DNA of 64,000 bases from an uncultured Pseudomonadales bacterium (GTDB taxonomy: Bacteria > Pseudomonadota > Gammaproteobacteria > Pseudomonadales > Pseudohongiellaceae): contig CALSUH010000010.1 of assembly GCA_943789485.1 (NCBI GenBank), positions 16,457-80,456 on the forward strand, read 5' to 3'. This document shows, in pieces, positions 8,874 to 17,723 of this stretch. The notes beneath the pieces were generated by a model. The model searched no databases and was not told where the DNA came from. It saw only the letters and a list, made by a program, of their open reading frames with translations. The first letter of the stretch is position 1. Each line of letters begins with the position of its first letter. The translations under genes were made by a program, and so were the position numbers.

Positions 8874-9200
8874 ATGGCTGAACAGATAGCAGGTGTTTAT
8901 AACGATTTTGTGGGCCTTGGCAAGCTGCAGACACAGGCGCGTGTGGCGCCTGAAGAGGCGGCACATGAGGTCGCTCAGCAATTCGAATCCCTGTTCGTCG
9001 GAATGATGATGAAAGCCATGCGCGAAGCGACCCCCAAGGGCGGGTTGTTCAATAGCGACCAGATGGAAGCCTATCAGCAAATGTTCGACCAACAGCTGGC
9101 GATAGACCTGTCAGCTAGTGGGGGTCTGGGCCTTGCTTCGGTTATTGAGCGGCAGATTTCTATGAGCTCCGCTGTCAGCCCAGCGCTTGCCAGTGACTAA
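8874..9200 (+). CDS. flgJ: FlgJ, rod-cap protein, rod-binding domain only
   Basis: 108 residues, about one third of the usual gammaproteobacterial FlgJ. The rod-binding domain is complete (AAHEVAQQFESLFVGMMMKAMREA, then LFNSDQMEAYQQMFDQQLAIDLS and GLGLASVIERQ). The C-terminal glucosaminidase (peptidoglycan hydrolase) domain is absent: the frame ends at 9200, and the 227 bases to flgK hold no continuation in any frame. FlgJ caps the growing rod; where the hydrolase part is missing, a separate lytic enzyme usually opens the wall. Single-domain FlgJ is known in other groups, so this is more likely a lineage feature than damage. Confidence 0.88.
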   Translation: MAEQIAGVYNDFVGLGKLQTQARVAPEEAAHEVAQQFESLFVGMMMKAMREATPKGGLFNSDQMEAYQQMFDQQLAIDLSASGGLGLASVIERQISMSSAVSPALASD

Positions 9201-9427
9201 CAGCTAAGGGCAGCTTGGGTTTGATTTCCATAACGAGTACTACACAGCAAATTAGGGATTACCGGTTGAGCGAGTCAGTTGTTGCAACGCCGATTAAGCG
9301 AAGCCCAAGCAGCGTTTAAGCTTGCTTAAAATACACGCGTATTAACTGATACGAGCGACTAGCAAGACAATTTCAAAGCAGACTGAGGCGTTCCTTGCCA
9401 GTGCTGCAGGCATAGAAAGAGACGACA

Positions 9428-11338
9428 ATGGCAGACTTATTGAGACTGGGTGCGGGCTCGCTGCAGAACTGGCAGTCGGCTTTGAACACAACGGGCCATA
9501 ACATCGCTAATGCTAACACTGAGGGTTACAGTCGTCAGACTGTAGAGATTGGTACAGCACGGGCCCTGCGTTTTGGTTTTGGTTACGTAGGCCAAGGTGC
9601 TGAAATTGTTAGTATTGATCGGGCCAGTAACAGCTTTGTGACCTCTCAGGTTCGCAACTTCACCTCCAGCGCCAGTCAGTATGAAACGTTCGTGCAATTC
9701 AGCTCCCGAGTGGACGATATTTTGGCGAACTCCCAAAATAGTCTAAGTGTGTCAATGGAGCGCTTTTTTAATGCAGCCAGTGATGTGGCGGCCAGTCCAT
9801 CGACCCTGCCCGAGCGACAGGCACTGATTGGCGAGGGGGATAATCTGGTGGCGCGGCAGCAAAGTTTTAACGATTTGCTTCAAGACCTCAATAGCGAGAT
9901 CAACAATGCTATTGGCCTGCGAGTCACAGAAATTAATGGTATAGCCTCCAGTATCAGTGAGATCAATCAACTGATTCTCAACACGAACAATTCCGGCGGG
10001 ACGCCAAATGATCTGCTGGATCAAAGAGACCGCTTAGTAGAACAGTTGTCCACTAAGATCTCAACCTCAGTAATAGAGCAGAACGACGGCTCCTTCAATG
10101 TGCTAATAGGTAAAGGTCAGGCCTTGGTTATTGGTGCTGTTCCCACCGAGCTTGAAGTCAGATTCAATCAATTCGATAGTAGTCGCCTTGAAATAGGTAT
10201 TAAAGGGCTCATTGGCAATGATTCCAGCCAGTTCGTGAAGGGTGGTGAGCTGCAAGGCTTGCTTGATTTTCGCTCTCGGGTGCTGAATCCGGCGCAGACT
10301 CAGCTGGGAGTCTTGGCTCTAGGCATGGGCGAGACCATCAATGCCCAGCATAAGGTTGGTGTTGATCTGAATGGTGTTCTTGGCGGCAACATATTTGCAC
10401 CTATAGCGATCTCGGTGGCCCCGGAGGGTTTTAACGCAGGAACCAGTGGCCCCGTGGTCACTCTGACCGATGCCTCTGAAGTTCGAGCCAGCGACTATTC
10501 CCTCGATTACAACGGCACCCAATGGCAACTGACACGGCTGTCTGACTCTACCAGTGTCAGTGGCGCAGGCCCTTTGGTGCTGGATGGCATGAGTGTGGAT
10601 GTTTCCGCCGGCGTTCCAGTTTCAGGTGACAGTTTTCGTATTAATCCTGGCCACGATGCAGCGGTAAATTTTGCTATGGCTATCAGTGATCCCCGCAAGA
10701 TCGCGGCGGCGTCTCCGGTGATTGCTGACACGCCACTGGCCAACGTCGGTATTGGTATCCTCACCGATCTAAAGGTAGCAGCGAGTAATACCTTGCCACT
10801 TGCTGCGCCGATCAGCCTAACTTTCAATGCGAATGCCGGTGGCGCCGGCATTCCAGGCTTCGATGTGGTGGGCGGCCCTGGCGGCAGCATCCTTTATGAT
10901 CCAGCTACCGAAGGTGCTGGTAAGGCCTTCACCTTTGCCACCGAGGGTGTGAGCTTTACTCTAGCCAACACCCCGCAGCCTGGCGACAGTTTTACTATTA
11001 CTAACAATAGCGGTGCCTTTGGTGATAACAGGAATATTTTACAGATAGGCGAGTTGCAGTATGCCTCGACTTTAAATGGCAGCGAGAACTCCTATCAAGA
11101 ATTTTATGGCGGTCTGGTGGCGCAAGTGGGTGTGATTAGCAACCAAGCAGGCTCCAATCTTACTATTGAAAACTCGTTGCTGAACCAAGCTACTGACTAC
11201 CGAGACAGCACCAGTGGCGTGAACCTGGATGAAGAGGCGGCTAATCTGCTGCGTTATCAACAGGCTTATCAGGCCTCGGCGCAGATGATTAAGATTGCAG
11301 ACCAATTGTTTCAAACCTTGATTAATTCGATACGCTAG
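9428..11338 (+). CDS. flgK: FlgK, hook-filament junction protein 1 (HAP1)
   Basis: 636 residues. FlgK is the first of two junction proteins between hook and filament. N-terminal axial region (LRLGAGSLQNWQSALNTTGHNIANANTEGYSRQTVEI) and the conserved FFNAASDVAASPSTLPERQALIGEGDNLV segment; the C-terminal end SGVNLDEEAANLLRYQQAYQASAQMIKIADQLFQTLI is the family hallmark. The variable outer domain (residues about 330-560) is somewhat large. A weak FliA-like sequence (TTAA/ACTGATAC, 9326-9352) sits upstream, so flgKL could be late genes. FlgN is the expected export chaperone. Confidence 0.95.
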   Translation: MADLLRLGAGSLQNWQSALNTTGHNIANANTEGYSRQTVEIGTARALRFGFGYVGQGAEIVSIDRASNSFVTSQVRNFTSSASQYETFVQFSSRVDDILANSQNSLSVSMERFFNAASDVAASPSTLPERQALIGEGDNLVARQQSFNDLLQDLNSEINNAIGLRVTEINGIASSISEINQLILNTNNSGGTPNDLLDQRDRLVEQLSTKISTSVIEQNDGSFNVLIGKGQALVIGAVPTELEVRFNQFDSSRLEIGIKGLIGNDSSQFVKGGELQGLLDFRSRVLNPAQTQLGVLALGMGETINAQHKVGVDLNGVLGGNIFAPIAISVAPEGFNAGTSGPVVTLTDASEVRASDYSLDYNGTQWQLTRLSDSTSVSGAGPLVLDGMSVDVSAGVPVSGDSFRINPGHDAAVNFAMAISDPRKIAAASPVIADTPLANVGIGILTDLKVAASNTLPLAAPISLTFNANAGGAGIPGFDVVGGPGGSILYDPATEGAGKAFTFATEGVSFTLANTPQPGDSFTITNNSGAFGDNRNILQIGELQYASTLNGSENSYQEFYGGLVAQVGVISNQAGSNLTIENSLLNQATDYRDSTSGVNLDEEAANLLRYQQAYQASAQMIKIADQLFQTLINSIR

Positions 11339-11368
11339 CATGACCAATAACGGAGTCGAAAAACCGCA

Positions 11369-12571
11369 ATGAGAGTCTCAAACATACAGGCCTACCGACA
11401 GGGTGTTGAATCCATGCAGGCCCAACAAGCAAAGTTGCAGCAAACTGAATTGCAACTGGGCAGTGGCTTGAAGATCATGAAGCCCTCTGACGATCCTTCC
11501 GGTGCGGTGAAGGTGCTGGATCTGAATAACAGTATCGGTGCAATCGATCAGTTTTCGCGTAATGCGTCGTTGGCAGAAGCATCCTTGGGTTTTGAGGAAA
11601 GCGTTGTCGCTAATGTAAATACCAATCTACAACGCATCCGGGAACTTGCGGTGCAGGGTAATAACGCTACCAATTCATCAAGCGACAGGGTCAGCATCGC
11701 CGAAGAAATTTATCAGCGTTTGGATGAATTGCTGGCTCTGGCTAACACGAGAAATGCCAGCGGCGAGTATATTTTTGGTGGCTTCAAGGTGGATGCCCCT
11801 CCCTTTGTTAGTAATGGCGGCACAGTAAGTTACCAGGGCGATCAGGGGCAGCGTTTTCTGCAAGTGGCTCAGGGCTCGCAAGTGGCCGTCGGCAATTCCG
11901 GTGACAGCATATTCCAACGCATCCGTTCCGGCGATGGCAATGTGCAGGTGGTCAGTTCTCCCGCCAACACAGGCACTGCGGTGGTGGGCGCCTTCGGCCT
12001 CAATGGCAGCTTCGTGTCCGACACCTATACAGTCACCTTTACCCAAGCTGTGTCAACTGACCCCATCACCTACACGGTAACCGATGGCGGCGCAGCGACA
12101 GTTGCCAGCGGCACCTACAATGAGGGTGACAGCATCGCTTTTGCCGGCGCCCAGTTTGCCCTTACTGGTTTGCCCGCCCAAGGCGATGAAATCACCGTGG
12201 CTTCTTCCCAGAATCGGGATGTTTTCACTACCGCGAAGGCTATTGCCGATGCCTTGGTGCGCCCGGCACCGCTGCCACAGGATGTGGCTCGCTTTCACAA
12301 TGAAATGGGTCAAGGATTGGCTAATCTTGACCAGGCCATCAGCGGCCTGAGCTCGGTGCGAGCTGGTATTGGTGCCCGGCTGAACAATCTTGAAACAATC
12401 GAAAGCATCAACCAAGATTTTAAATTGCAGCTGCAAACGGTGCTCTCTGAAACGCAGGATTTGGATTTCGCCGAGGCCATCTCGCGGTTTAATTTGCAGT
12501 TGACCTCACTGCAGGCGGCCCAGCAAGCATTTGTCAAAACTTCCGGGCTGTCGCTGTTTAACTATCTTTAG
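11369..12571 (+). CDS. flgL: FlgL, hook-filament junction protein 3 (HAP3)
   Basis: 400 residues. FlgL is the second junction protein, structurally a short flagellin. Flagellin-like N-terminus (QQAKLQQTELQLGSGLKIMKPSDDPSGAVKVLDL) with INxxxDDP-type motif, ASGEYIFGGFKVDAPPF in the middle as in other FlgL proteins, and the C-terminal coiled region (LNNLETIESINQDFKLQLQTVLSETQDLDFAEAISRFNLQLTSLQAAQQAFVKTSGLSLFNYL). It starts 30 bases after flgK and ends the flgB-L run. Confidence 0.95.
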   Translation: MRVSNIQAYRQGVESMQAQQAKLQQTELQLGSGLKIMKPSDDPSGAVKVLDLNNSIGAIDQFSRNASLAEASLGFEESVVANVNTNLQRIRELAVQGNNATNSSSDRVSIAEEIYQRLDELLALANTRNASGEYIFGGFKVDAPPFVSNGGTVSYQGDQGQRFLQVAQGSQVAVGNSGDSIFQRIRSGDGNVQVVSSPANTGTAVVGAFGLNGSFVSDTYTVTFTQAVSTDPITYTVTDGGAATVASGTYNEGDSIAFAGAQFALTGLPAQGDEITVASSQNRDVFTTAKAIADALVRPAPLPQDVARFHNEMGQGLANLDQAISGLSSVRAGIGARLNNLETIESINQDFKLQLQTVLSETQDLDFAEAISRFNLQLTSLQAAQQAFVKTSGLSLFNYL

Positions 12572-13157
12572 TCCTGTTTCGCTTGCCCCTTAACCGCTTT
12601 ATTCCTTTTGTGGCCGAGCTAACACGCAGATTTTGCCGCAGGAGCCAGTGCCAGAGGTTATTTTCTAGCGTTGCTTGAAGCGTGGCCAGCTGCGTCACAA
12701 CCTCTATTTTTTGGTGCTGTTCACGAGCCTACTGGCTACCAATCCCGGCAAGCAAGGACCCTGTGCTGCGTCTTTGCTCTGGATTGTAACGACTTGGCCG
12801 GCGAGGCTAGCCAGGGTTTGCTGTCACATCAGCGGGTCAATTACCAAATTCGATCACTTCTATCAATTCTATCAAGTCGATCAAGTCGATCAATTCGGCA
12901 GAGCCGGCCGCATCGCACAGTGGCCGTGTATGCGCGGCTCTAGTACACCGCTGTACCCCGCGATTGCCCATGCGCGTGCGCCCCAGTCGCGCCCCCCAGT
13001 CTCAAACTCAGCCACTTTGGTTGGTCTTTGAATAGCCTTTCGCGCCCTTGTTTACCCTCAATATCCAGACAACAACCCTTGCGCCGCTCTTTCATTTATT
13101 TTTAAGCTATTGATATGAATAACTAAAATGACCTTTTTAAAAAAAATGAAATTCAAG
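12572..13157. other. Intergenic stretch without a convincing gene
   Basis: About 590 bases between flgL and the fliC promoter. Two overlapping frames of 90 and 118 codons (12671-13031) occur, but neither has a ribosome site or recognisable composition, and they overlap in different frames. A short direct repeat (tcaagtcga twice, about 12869-12888) lies within tcaattctatcaagtcga-type sequence. The last 80 bases are AT-rich, as expected upstream of the flagellin promoter. Confidence 0.5.
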
Positions 13158-13184
13158 TAAAGGTTTTTCAGATCATGTCGTAAT
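13158..13184 (+). promoter_or_regulatory. FliA (sigma-28)-type promoter of flagellin
   Basis: TAAA at 13158-13161, exactly 15 bases, then GTCGTAAT at 13177-13184, about 100 bases before the flagellin ATG. The spacing is that of sigma-28 promoters; the -10 half agrees with GCCGATAA at only about four of eight positions but resembles the candidate before flgM. Confidence 0.5.
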
Positions 13185-13283
13185 GATCAGTGACAGCAAC
13201 GACGGTTGCACCCTTAAAACCGAAAGTATGAGTTCCTAAAAAACGCCTAAGTCAGGCAACAGGAATCGAGAGAGGACATAACA

Positions 13284-13865
13284 ATGGCACAGGTAATAAA
13301 TACCAATATTGCGTCTTTAAACGCACAGAGAAACCTGAACACGTCTCAGGGTATGCTTGGCACTTCGTTGCAGCGTCTGTCATCTGGTCTGCGTATTAAC
13401 AGCGCCAAGGATGATGCAGCAGGGCTAGCTATTTCCGAACGTTTCACAGCACAGATTCGTGGTCTTAATCAGGCTGCGCGTAACTCAAATGACGGTATCT
13501 CTCTAGCACAAACTGCTGAGGGTTCGCTGGGCGAGCTAACCAACAACTTACAGCGTATTCGTGAGCTGGGCGTGCAGTCATCAAATGCGACCAACAGTGC
13601 ATCTGACCGGGTGGCAATGCAGGCTGAGGTTACTCAGCTGCTAGCGGAAGTTAACCGTGTTTCTGCTCAAACCAACTTCAACGGCGTTGCTCTATTGGAT
13701 GGGACTTTCTTAACCCAGGCCTTCCAAGTGGGTGCTAACGTAGGTGAGACTATTTCGGTTTCTAGCATCATCGATGCAACAACATCCGGCCTGGGCCTGA
13801 CGGCGACTTCCGCTACAAGCACAGCCGGTACAGCGGTTACAGGCGCTGTTGCTGGGCACCGGTGA
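13284..13865 (+). CDS. fliC: Flagellin, N-terminal part (frame interrupted downstream)
   Basis: The first 193 codons of a flagellin. The conserved D0/D1 region is complete: [22 protein letters not shown], then [40 protein letters not shown], and the [21 protein letters not shown] segment. The strand, ribosome site (GAGAGGA) and upstream FliA-type site are sound. The frame hits a TGA at 13863, but the correct sequence continues in another frame from about 13849 ([19 protein letters not shown]). The C-terminal D1/D0 part resumes in the original frame (separate entry). The whole flagellin would be about 485 residues. It is therefore either a sequence with consensus errors or a recently damaged gene. 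Confidence 0.85.
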   Translation: MAQVINTNIASLNAQRNLNTSQGMLGTSLQRLSSGLRINSAKDDAAGLAISERFTAQIRGLNQAARNSNDGISLAQTAEGSLGELTNNLQRIRELGVQSSNATNSASDRVAMQAEVTQLLAEVNRVSAQTNFNGVALLDGTFLTQAFQVGANVGETISVSSIIDATTSGLGLTATSATSTAGTAVTGAVAGHR

Positions 13866-14210
13866 CTTGACGATCAATGGCGCTGCCGTCGCCGCTGCTG
13901 CTGACGGGCGCGAAGGCTGTTGCGGCTGCAATTGCAGCAGCTGGAACTGCAGGCCATGTGACTGTGGCTGCATCAGCATCAACTTCAGTTACCTTGGGCG
14001 CTTTCACAGCGGGTGCCGCTGGTGCTGGTACGAGTCAATACTTATGCTTTAACCGTCGCTGGCGTAGAGTCTTGGTACAGTTACTGCCGCCAGTGTCCGC
14101 AGCGACTGCAACTAATTTAGATACAGCGCTGAGCTGCCGCTACGGTTGGCAAGCCGATCTCGCATTGCTGCGGGTATTACTGTCCACTGGTACTTTTGCG
14201 GGTGGTAGAC
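13846..14210 (+). other. Frameshifted central domain of flagellin
   Basis: Within about 360 bases the flagellin reading frame moves through all three frames: frame of 13284 up to about 13848; then a second frame ([19 protein letters not shown]) up to about 13904, where GACGGGCGCG seems to carry one extra G; then a third frame (GAKAVAAAIAAAGTAGHVTVAASASTSVTLGAFTAGAAGAGTSQY) up to about 14040; then further switches (YALTVAGVE, TVTAASV, ATATNLDTALS, then AAGITV-like pieces) until VDITFTDADGDDI restores the original frame near 14205. Each piece reads as normal flagellin D2/D3-type Ala/Thr/Gly-rich sequence, so at least five single-base gains or losses have occurred. Confidence 0.75.
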
Positions 14211-14741
14211 ATCACTTTTACAGACGCCGATGGCGACGATATACTCATCGCTGAAGTCGTAAGTGATGGTTCTGGTGGTGCGGATTCGTATGCCGTAGAT
14301 CCTGCTTTCGCAGTAGGCGTTGGTAATACCGTCGGTTCAGTCGCCGTCACCAGCACCAATGAAGATCTAGTGATCGCCGGAACAGGTGTAGCGCTAGCTG
14401 GCTTAACAGCCGCCACTACAACCTCTGACCCGGCGGTGGACCAGAACGTACTTACTGTAGCCGATGCTGGTAGCCTTATCACAGCGGTTGATACGGCACT
14501 TGATCTGGTTAACAGTGCCCGAGGTACCTTGGGTGCGGTACAAAATCGCTTCGAATCGGTTGTAACCAGCTTGCAGATATCCACTGAAAGCCTCTCTGCT
14601 GCTCGCTCACGAATTCAGGATACTGACTTCGCGGCGGAAACGGCGAACCTGACTAAGGCGCAGATTCTGCAACAGGCGGGTATTGCGATGATCGCCCAGG
14701 CGAATTCGCTGCCGCAGAACGTTTTAAGTCTTCTTCAGTAA
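14196..14741 (+). CDS. fliC: Flagellin, C-terminal part
   Basis: 181 codons in the same frame as the N-terminal part. The first residues belong to the variable domain (VDITFTDADGDDILIAEVVSDGSGG); the rest is the conserved C-terminal D1/D0 region (LDLVNSARGTLGAVQNRFESVVTSLQISTESLSAARSRIQDTDFAAETANLTKAQILQQAGIAMIAQANSLPQNVLSLLQ), complete to its final residues LSLLQ. The ATG at 14196 is only the first start codon of the frame and not a biological start. Separated from the N-terminal piece by the frameshifted zone. Confidence 0.85.
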   Translation: MRVVDITFTDADGDDILIAEVVSDGSGGADSYAVDPAFAVGVGNTVGSVAVTSTNEDLVIAGTGVALAGLTAATTTSDPAVDQNVLTVADAGSLITAVDTALDLVNSARGTLGAVQNRFESVVTSLQISTESLSAARSRIQDTDFAAETANLTKAQILQQAGIAMIAQANSLPQNVLSLLQ

Positions 14742-14761
14742 TGAACAAGCGTTGAAACAGA

Positions 14762-14797
14762 CAAAGGTGTAGTCTCAAGATAGGGGCTGCACCTTTG
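14762..14797 (+). terminator. Hairpin after flagellin
   Basis: CAAAGGTGTAG (14762-14772) and CTGCACCTTTG (14787-14797) pair over 11 positions (one G-U) with a 14-base loop, about 20 bases behind the flagellin stop. There is no T-run, so it may act as a processing or stability hairpin rather than a strict intrinsic terminator. Confidence 0.5.
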
Positions 14798-14861
14798 CCG
14801 CTTAACTACTTAAATCACGCAGTCAAAGAAATCCGCTTACAGTGTTACAGTACAAGCAGGC

Positions 14862-14893
14862 GAATCAAAGAATCAAAGAATCAAGGAATCAAA
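14862..14893 (+). repeat. Octamer tandem repeat, four copies
   Basis: The unit gaatcaaa occurs four times in a row (one copy gaatcaag) about 110 bases before flaG. It is non-coding. It could be a slippage tract in the flaG leader; no function can be read from it. Confidence 0.7.
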
Positions 14894-15006
14894 GAAAGGA
14901 ACAATACAGCGAATCAGGCTTAGCAAAGCCTATTACAGTCAGACATAATTTAACAAACGTTACGTGAGTATTCTCTTACCTTGAGTCACAAACGGAGGCA
15001 AAGGTA

Positions 15007-15420
15007 ATGACACCACCAATTAACAGATTGGAACTAGCATCTACTGCTCCGCGTACTGACAGAGTGTCATCCGGAGAGGAGTCGGCACAGCGGCAAGGAA
15101 TTGCCGCCAGCGGAAACAACCTGCCTGCGGCAAAGGCGGCCACGGCTAAGGCTGAGGCGGTCAGCACTGGCAAGAAAGAACTGGATAGGGCTGTAAAAGA
15201 TGTCTCCAGTTTTGTGCAAAATTTGGCCCGGGACCTAAATTTCCGTGTTGACGAGGACACGGAAAAATTTGTGGTTACCGTCATAGACAGTACTACAGGC
15301 GAAGTAGTACGGCAGATTCCCACGGAAGAGGTGATGGCCATTTCCAAGCAGATAGCTGAAATCCAAGACCATTCAACAATGGATGGAGCGCGAGGCATCT
15401 TGTTTCAAGGTGATGCCTGA
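15007..15420 (+). CDS. flaG: FlaG family protein
   Basis: 137 residues. FlaG proteins accompany flagellin and fliD in polar flagellates and influence filament length; the exact mechanism is not established. The FlaG domain is C-terminal (VSSFVQNLARDLNFRVDEDTEKFVVTVIDSTTGEVVRQIPTEEVMAISKQIAEI), matching the family pattern L-x-F-x-x-D-x-x-x-x-x-x-V-x-V-x-D-x-x-T-x-E-V-x-R-Q-I-P. The N-terminal 60 residues are disordered, Ala/Ser-rich. GGAGG at 14994 serves as ribosome site. Position between fliC and fliD is the usual one. Confidence 0.92.
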   Translation: MTPPINRLELASTAPRTDRVSSGEESAQRQGIAASGNNLPAAKAATAKAEAVSTGKKELDRAVKDVSSFVQNLARDLNFRVDEDTEKFVVTVIDSTTGEVVRQIPTEEVMAISKQIAEIQDHSTMDGARGILFQGDA

Positions 15421-15457
15421 GGGCTTTAGTGAAGGGGTTTTGAATCGCCCCAGCCAT

Positions 15458-15474
15458 TGGCATGCATATTGCAA
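15458..15474 (+). promoter_or_regulatory. Sigma-54 promoter for fliDST
   Basis: TGGCAT-GCATA-TTGCAA, with GG and GC at the correct distance, 115 bases before the fliD start. It gives fliD, fliS, fliT and probably the PilZ gene their own sigma-54 transcript separate from fliC/flaG. Confidence 0.75.
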
Positions 15475-15588
15475 TTTCAAGGAGTTGGTATAAATAGTAA
15501 CAACTGACAACCGCAGAATTTCAGCTAGATGGCAAAAGCAGGCCTAGGTGCAGTGCAGGCAGGCGACAGTATGCAGGTGTAGTATTCT

Positions 15589-17619
15589 ATGATTACAGCG
15601 ACTGGATTGGGCTCTGGCCTCGATATTAACGCCCTGGTTAGTGGGCTGGTTGCCAGTGAGCGGGCCGGCAGCGATCTGCAGTTAGATCGGGAAAGCAGTC
15701 GCTACACCTCAAAATTTTCTGCATTGGGCTCTCTTAAGGGTTCCCTTGCCAGCTTCCAATCGTCACTGGGCAGCCTCGACACCCTCACTAACTACAGCAA
15801 GAACATGGCTAGCAGTTCAGCCAGTACCGAGCTTTCGGTTACTGCCGACAGCACAGCCATTGCCAATAATTACTCAGTGCAGGTCAGTCAGCTTGCCGTT
15901 TCCCATTCGTTGGCCAGTATTGCCGTGGCCGATACCGATACCACCGCTCTAGGCACTGGCACCCTGACTATTCGTCGAGGCACCACCGACTATGTGCCCG
16001 GCACCGATACTTACAATAGCTTTGCTCTAAATGCTGATGTGGGTGTGGCGAACATCACCATCGATGGCACTAACAATACCCTGGCAGGCATCATGGCGGC
16101 GATTAACGACGCCAATGTTGGTGTTAACGCAGCCGTAGTCAATGACGGCGGCGGTTTTAGATTGCTGCTGACCTCAGCGGACACCGGTGAGGTCAGCAGC
16201 CTGGAAATTACTGTTGCCGATGACGACGGCACTCATGACAACCTTGATGGTTTGTCACGCTTTGCTTTCAACTTGGCAGCGACCAATTTAGAGCAGACGG
16301 TCGCGGCAGGCGATGCAGCTTTTACTGTCAACGGCTTGGCAGTGAGCAGTGCCAGTAACACGGTGACCTCAGCCATCCCCGGGGTTAGCCTCAACTTGAA
16401 TCAGGTGAGCACGGCGCCTATTACTGTTTCCGTAGAGGCGGATTTTTCCACTATCGAGGCCGGTGTCGCCGGCTTTATCGCAGGCTACAATCAATTTGTT
16501 ACTACCGCGAATACGCTATCCTCTTACGATGTTGAAAATAATATTGCGGCAGCGCTAGTCGGTGATTTTACCCTGCGCTCCATAAACGGCCAGGTTGATA
16601 GCATTCTGCGTGGTGCTGTGGCTGGACTTTCCAGCACACTTAACAACCTTGCTGCGCTAGGCATCACCACCGGCAGTGACGGTACCCTGACGCTGGATAG
16701 CGCTACGCTCACTGCTGCGTTGGTGGCAGATCCAACCGAGGTAGCGCAGCTGTTTGCTGCCATCGGTGTGGCGGATGATGGGGATGTCAGTTTCAGTGGC
16801 GCGACTAGCGACACAACAGCAGGTGATTATTCGGTCAATATCACGACCCTGGCCAGTGCTGGAGTACTCACCGGCAGTTCGGCATTGCCGAACTTTGGTG
16901 GTGGCGGCACGCTAGTCATCTCAGCCGGCAACGATAATTATACTGTTGAAGTGAATGGCGTCAGTAGCGGTGAGTTGACCCTCACCGCGGGCACTTACAC
17001 CAGTGGGGCTTCTCTGGCTAATGAGATTCAGGCGCAAATTAACGGAGCTAGCGCTTTGGTTGATGCGGGTATTACGGTGGCGGTCAGCTATGACAGTGGC
17101 AGTGATTCGATTGCTATTACCTCCAATACCCTGGGCGCTGAATCCTCAGTCAATATTCTTGCCGCTGAAGCGGCTGACATCGGTTTGAGTGCAGTATCTG
17201 GCACCGATGGTGTCAATGTTGCCGGTAGCATCGCGGGCATCACAGCCACGGGTGTCGGCAATGTGCTAACTGGAGCTGCAGGTTCCGGTGCGCAAGGGTT
17301 GAGCTTAGTTATTGGCGGCACCACAACCGGTAGTCGCGGCAATGTTAATTTCACCCGAGGCCTTTCCAATCAGCTGGATAATTTTCTTGGGCAGATATTG
17401 CAGGCCGACGGTCCACTGGAATCCAGACTGGATAGCTATGAAGAAAGGCTGGAAGACGTGACGGAACGCCGCGCTGCGCTGGAGCTGAAATGGGCCATCG
17501 TGGAAGCGCGCTATGCTACTCAGTTTAACGCCCTCGATGGTTTGCTGGCTAGCCTGAATACCACTAGCACCTATCTGGAAACCCAGTTTGAAAGCCTAGT
17601 ACAACCGAATTCAACCTAA
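15589..17619 (+). CDS. fliD: FliD, filament cap protein (HAP2)
   Basis: 676 residues, at the long end for FliD. It forms the cap under which flagellin polymerises and often serves as adhesin. The N-terminal FliD_N domain is clear (ITATGLGSGLDINALVSGLVASERA, then ...YTSKFSALGSLKGSLASFQSSLGSL); FliD_C covers residues about 320-660, ending with a coiled coil (LESRLDSYEERLEDVTERRAALELKWAIVEARYATQFNALDGLLASLNTTSTYLETQFESL), the typical end RYxxQFxALDxLLSQLxxTSxYLxxQF. The extra length is due to an inserted Thr/Ala/Gly-rich, flagellin-like region at about residues 405-570. Confidence 0.95.
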   Translation: MITATGLGSGLDINALVSGLVASERAGSDLQLDRESSRYTSKFSALGSLKGSLASFQSSLGSLDTLTNYSKNMASSSASTELSVTADSTAIANNYSVQVSQLAVSHSLASIAVADTDTTALGTGTLTIRRGTTDYVPGTDTYNSFALNADVGVANITIDGTNNTLAGIMAAINDANVGVNAAVVNDGGGFRLLLTSADTGEVSSLEITVADDDGTHDNLDGLSRFAFNLAATNLEQTVAAGDAAFTVNGLAVSSASNTVTSAIPGVSLNLNQVSTAPITVSVEADFSTIEAGVAGFIAGYNQFVTTANTLSSYDVENNIAAALVGDFTLRSINGQVDSILRGAVAGLSSTLNNLAALGITTGSDGTLTLDSATLTAALVADPTEVAQLFAAIGVADDGDVSFSGATSDTTAGDYSVNITTLASAGVLTGSSALPNFGGGGTLVISAGNDNYTVEVNGVSSGELTLTAGTYTSGASLANEIQAQINGASALVDAGITVAVSYDSGSDSIAITSNTLGAESSVNILAAEAADIGLSAVSGTDGVNVAGSIAGITATGVGNVLTGAAGSGAQGLSLVIGGTTTGSRGNVNFTRGLSNQLDNFLGQILQADGPLESRLDSYEERLEDVTERRAALELKWAIVEARYATQFNALDGLLASLNTTSTYLETQFESLVQPNST

Positions 17620-17723
17620 GTTAACCTAAGTTGAACCTAATTGAACCGAAGAGTAGGGCACGATCACATCAACCCTGAATTCACATTATTAATTGCCGCC
17701 ATGGCAAAACACAGGAGACAGCA

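Noticed and set aside
12671..13031. Two overlapping frames of 90 and 118 codons after flgL
   Set aside because: No ribosome site, different frames over the same bases, and composition rich in Arg/Pro/Cys as in non-coding sequence.
13284..14741. Programmed frameshifting in flagellin
   Set aside because: At least five shifts in both directions within 360 bases, with no slippery sites or structures repeated at each; errors or decay are simpler.
17684..17715. TTGCC-GCCAT-GGCAA palindrome before fliS as a sigma-54 promoter
   Set aside because: It lacks the TGGCAC-N5-TTGC order in the plus direction; only a chance short inverse repeat.
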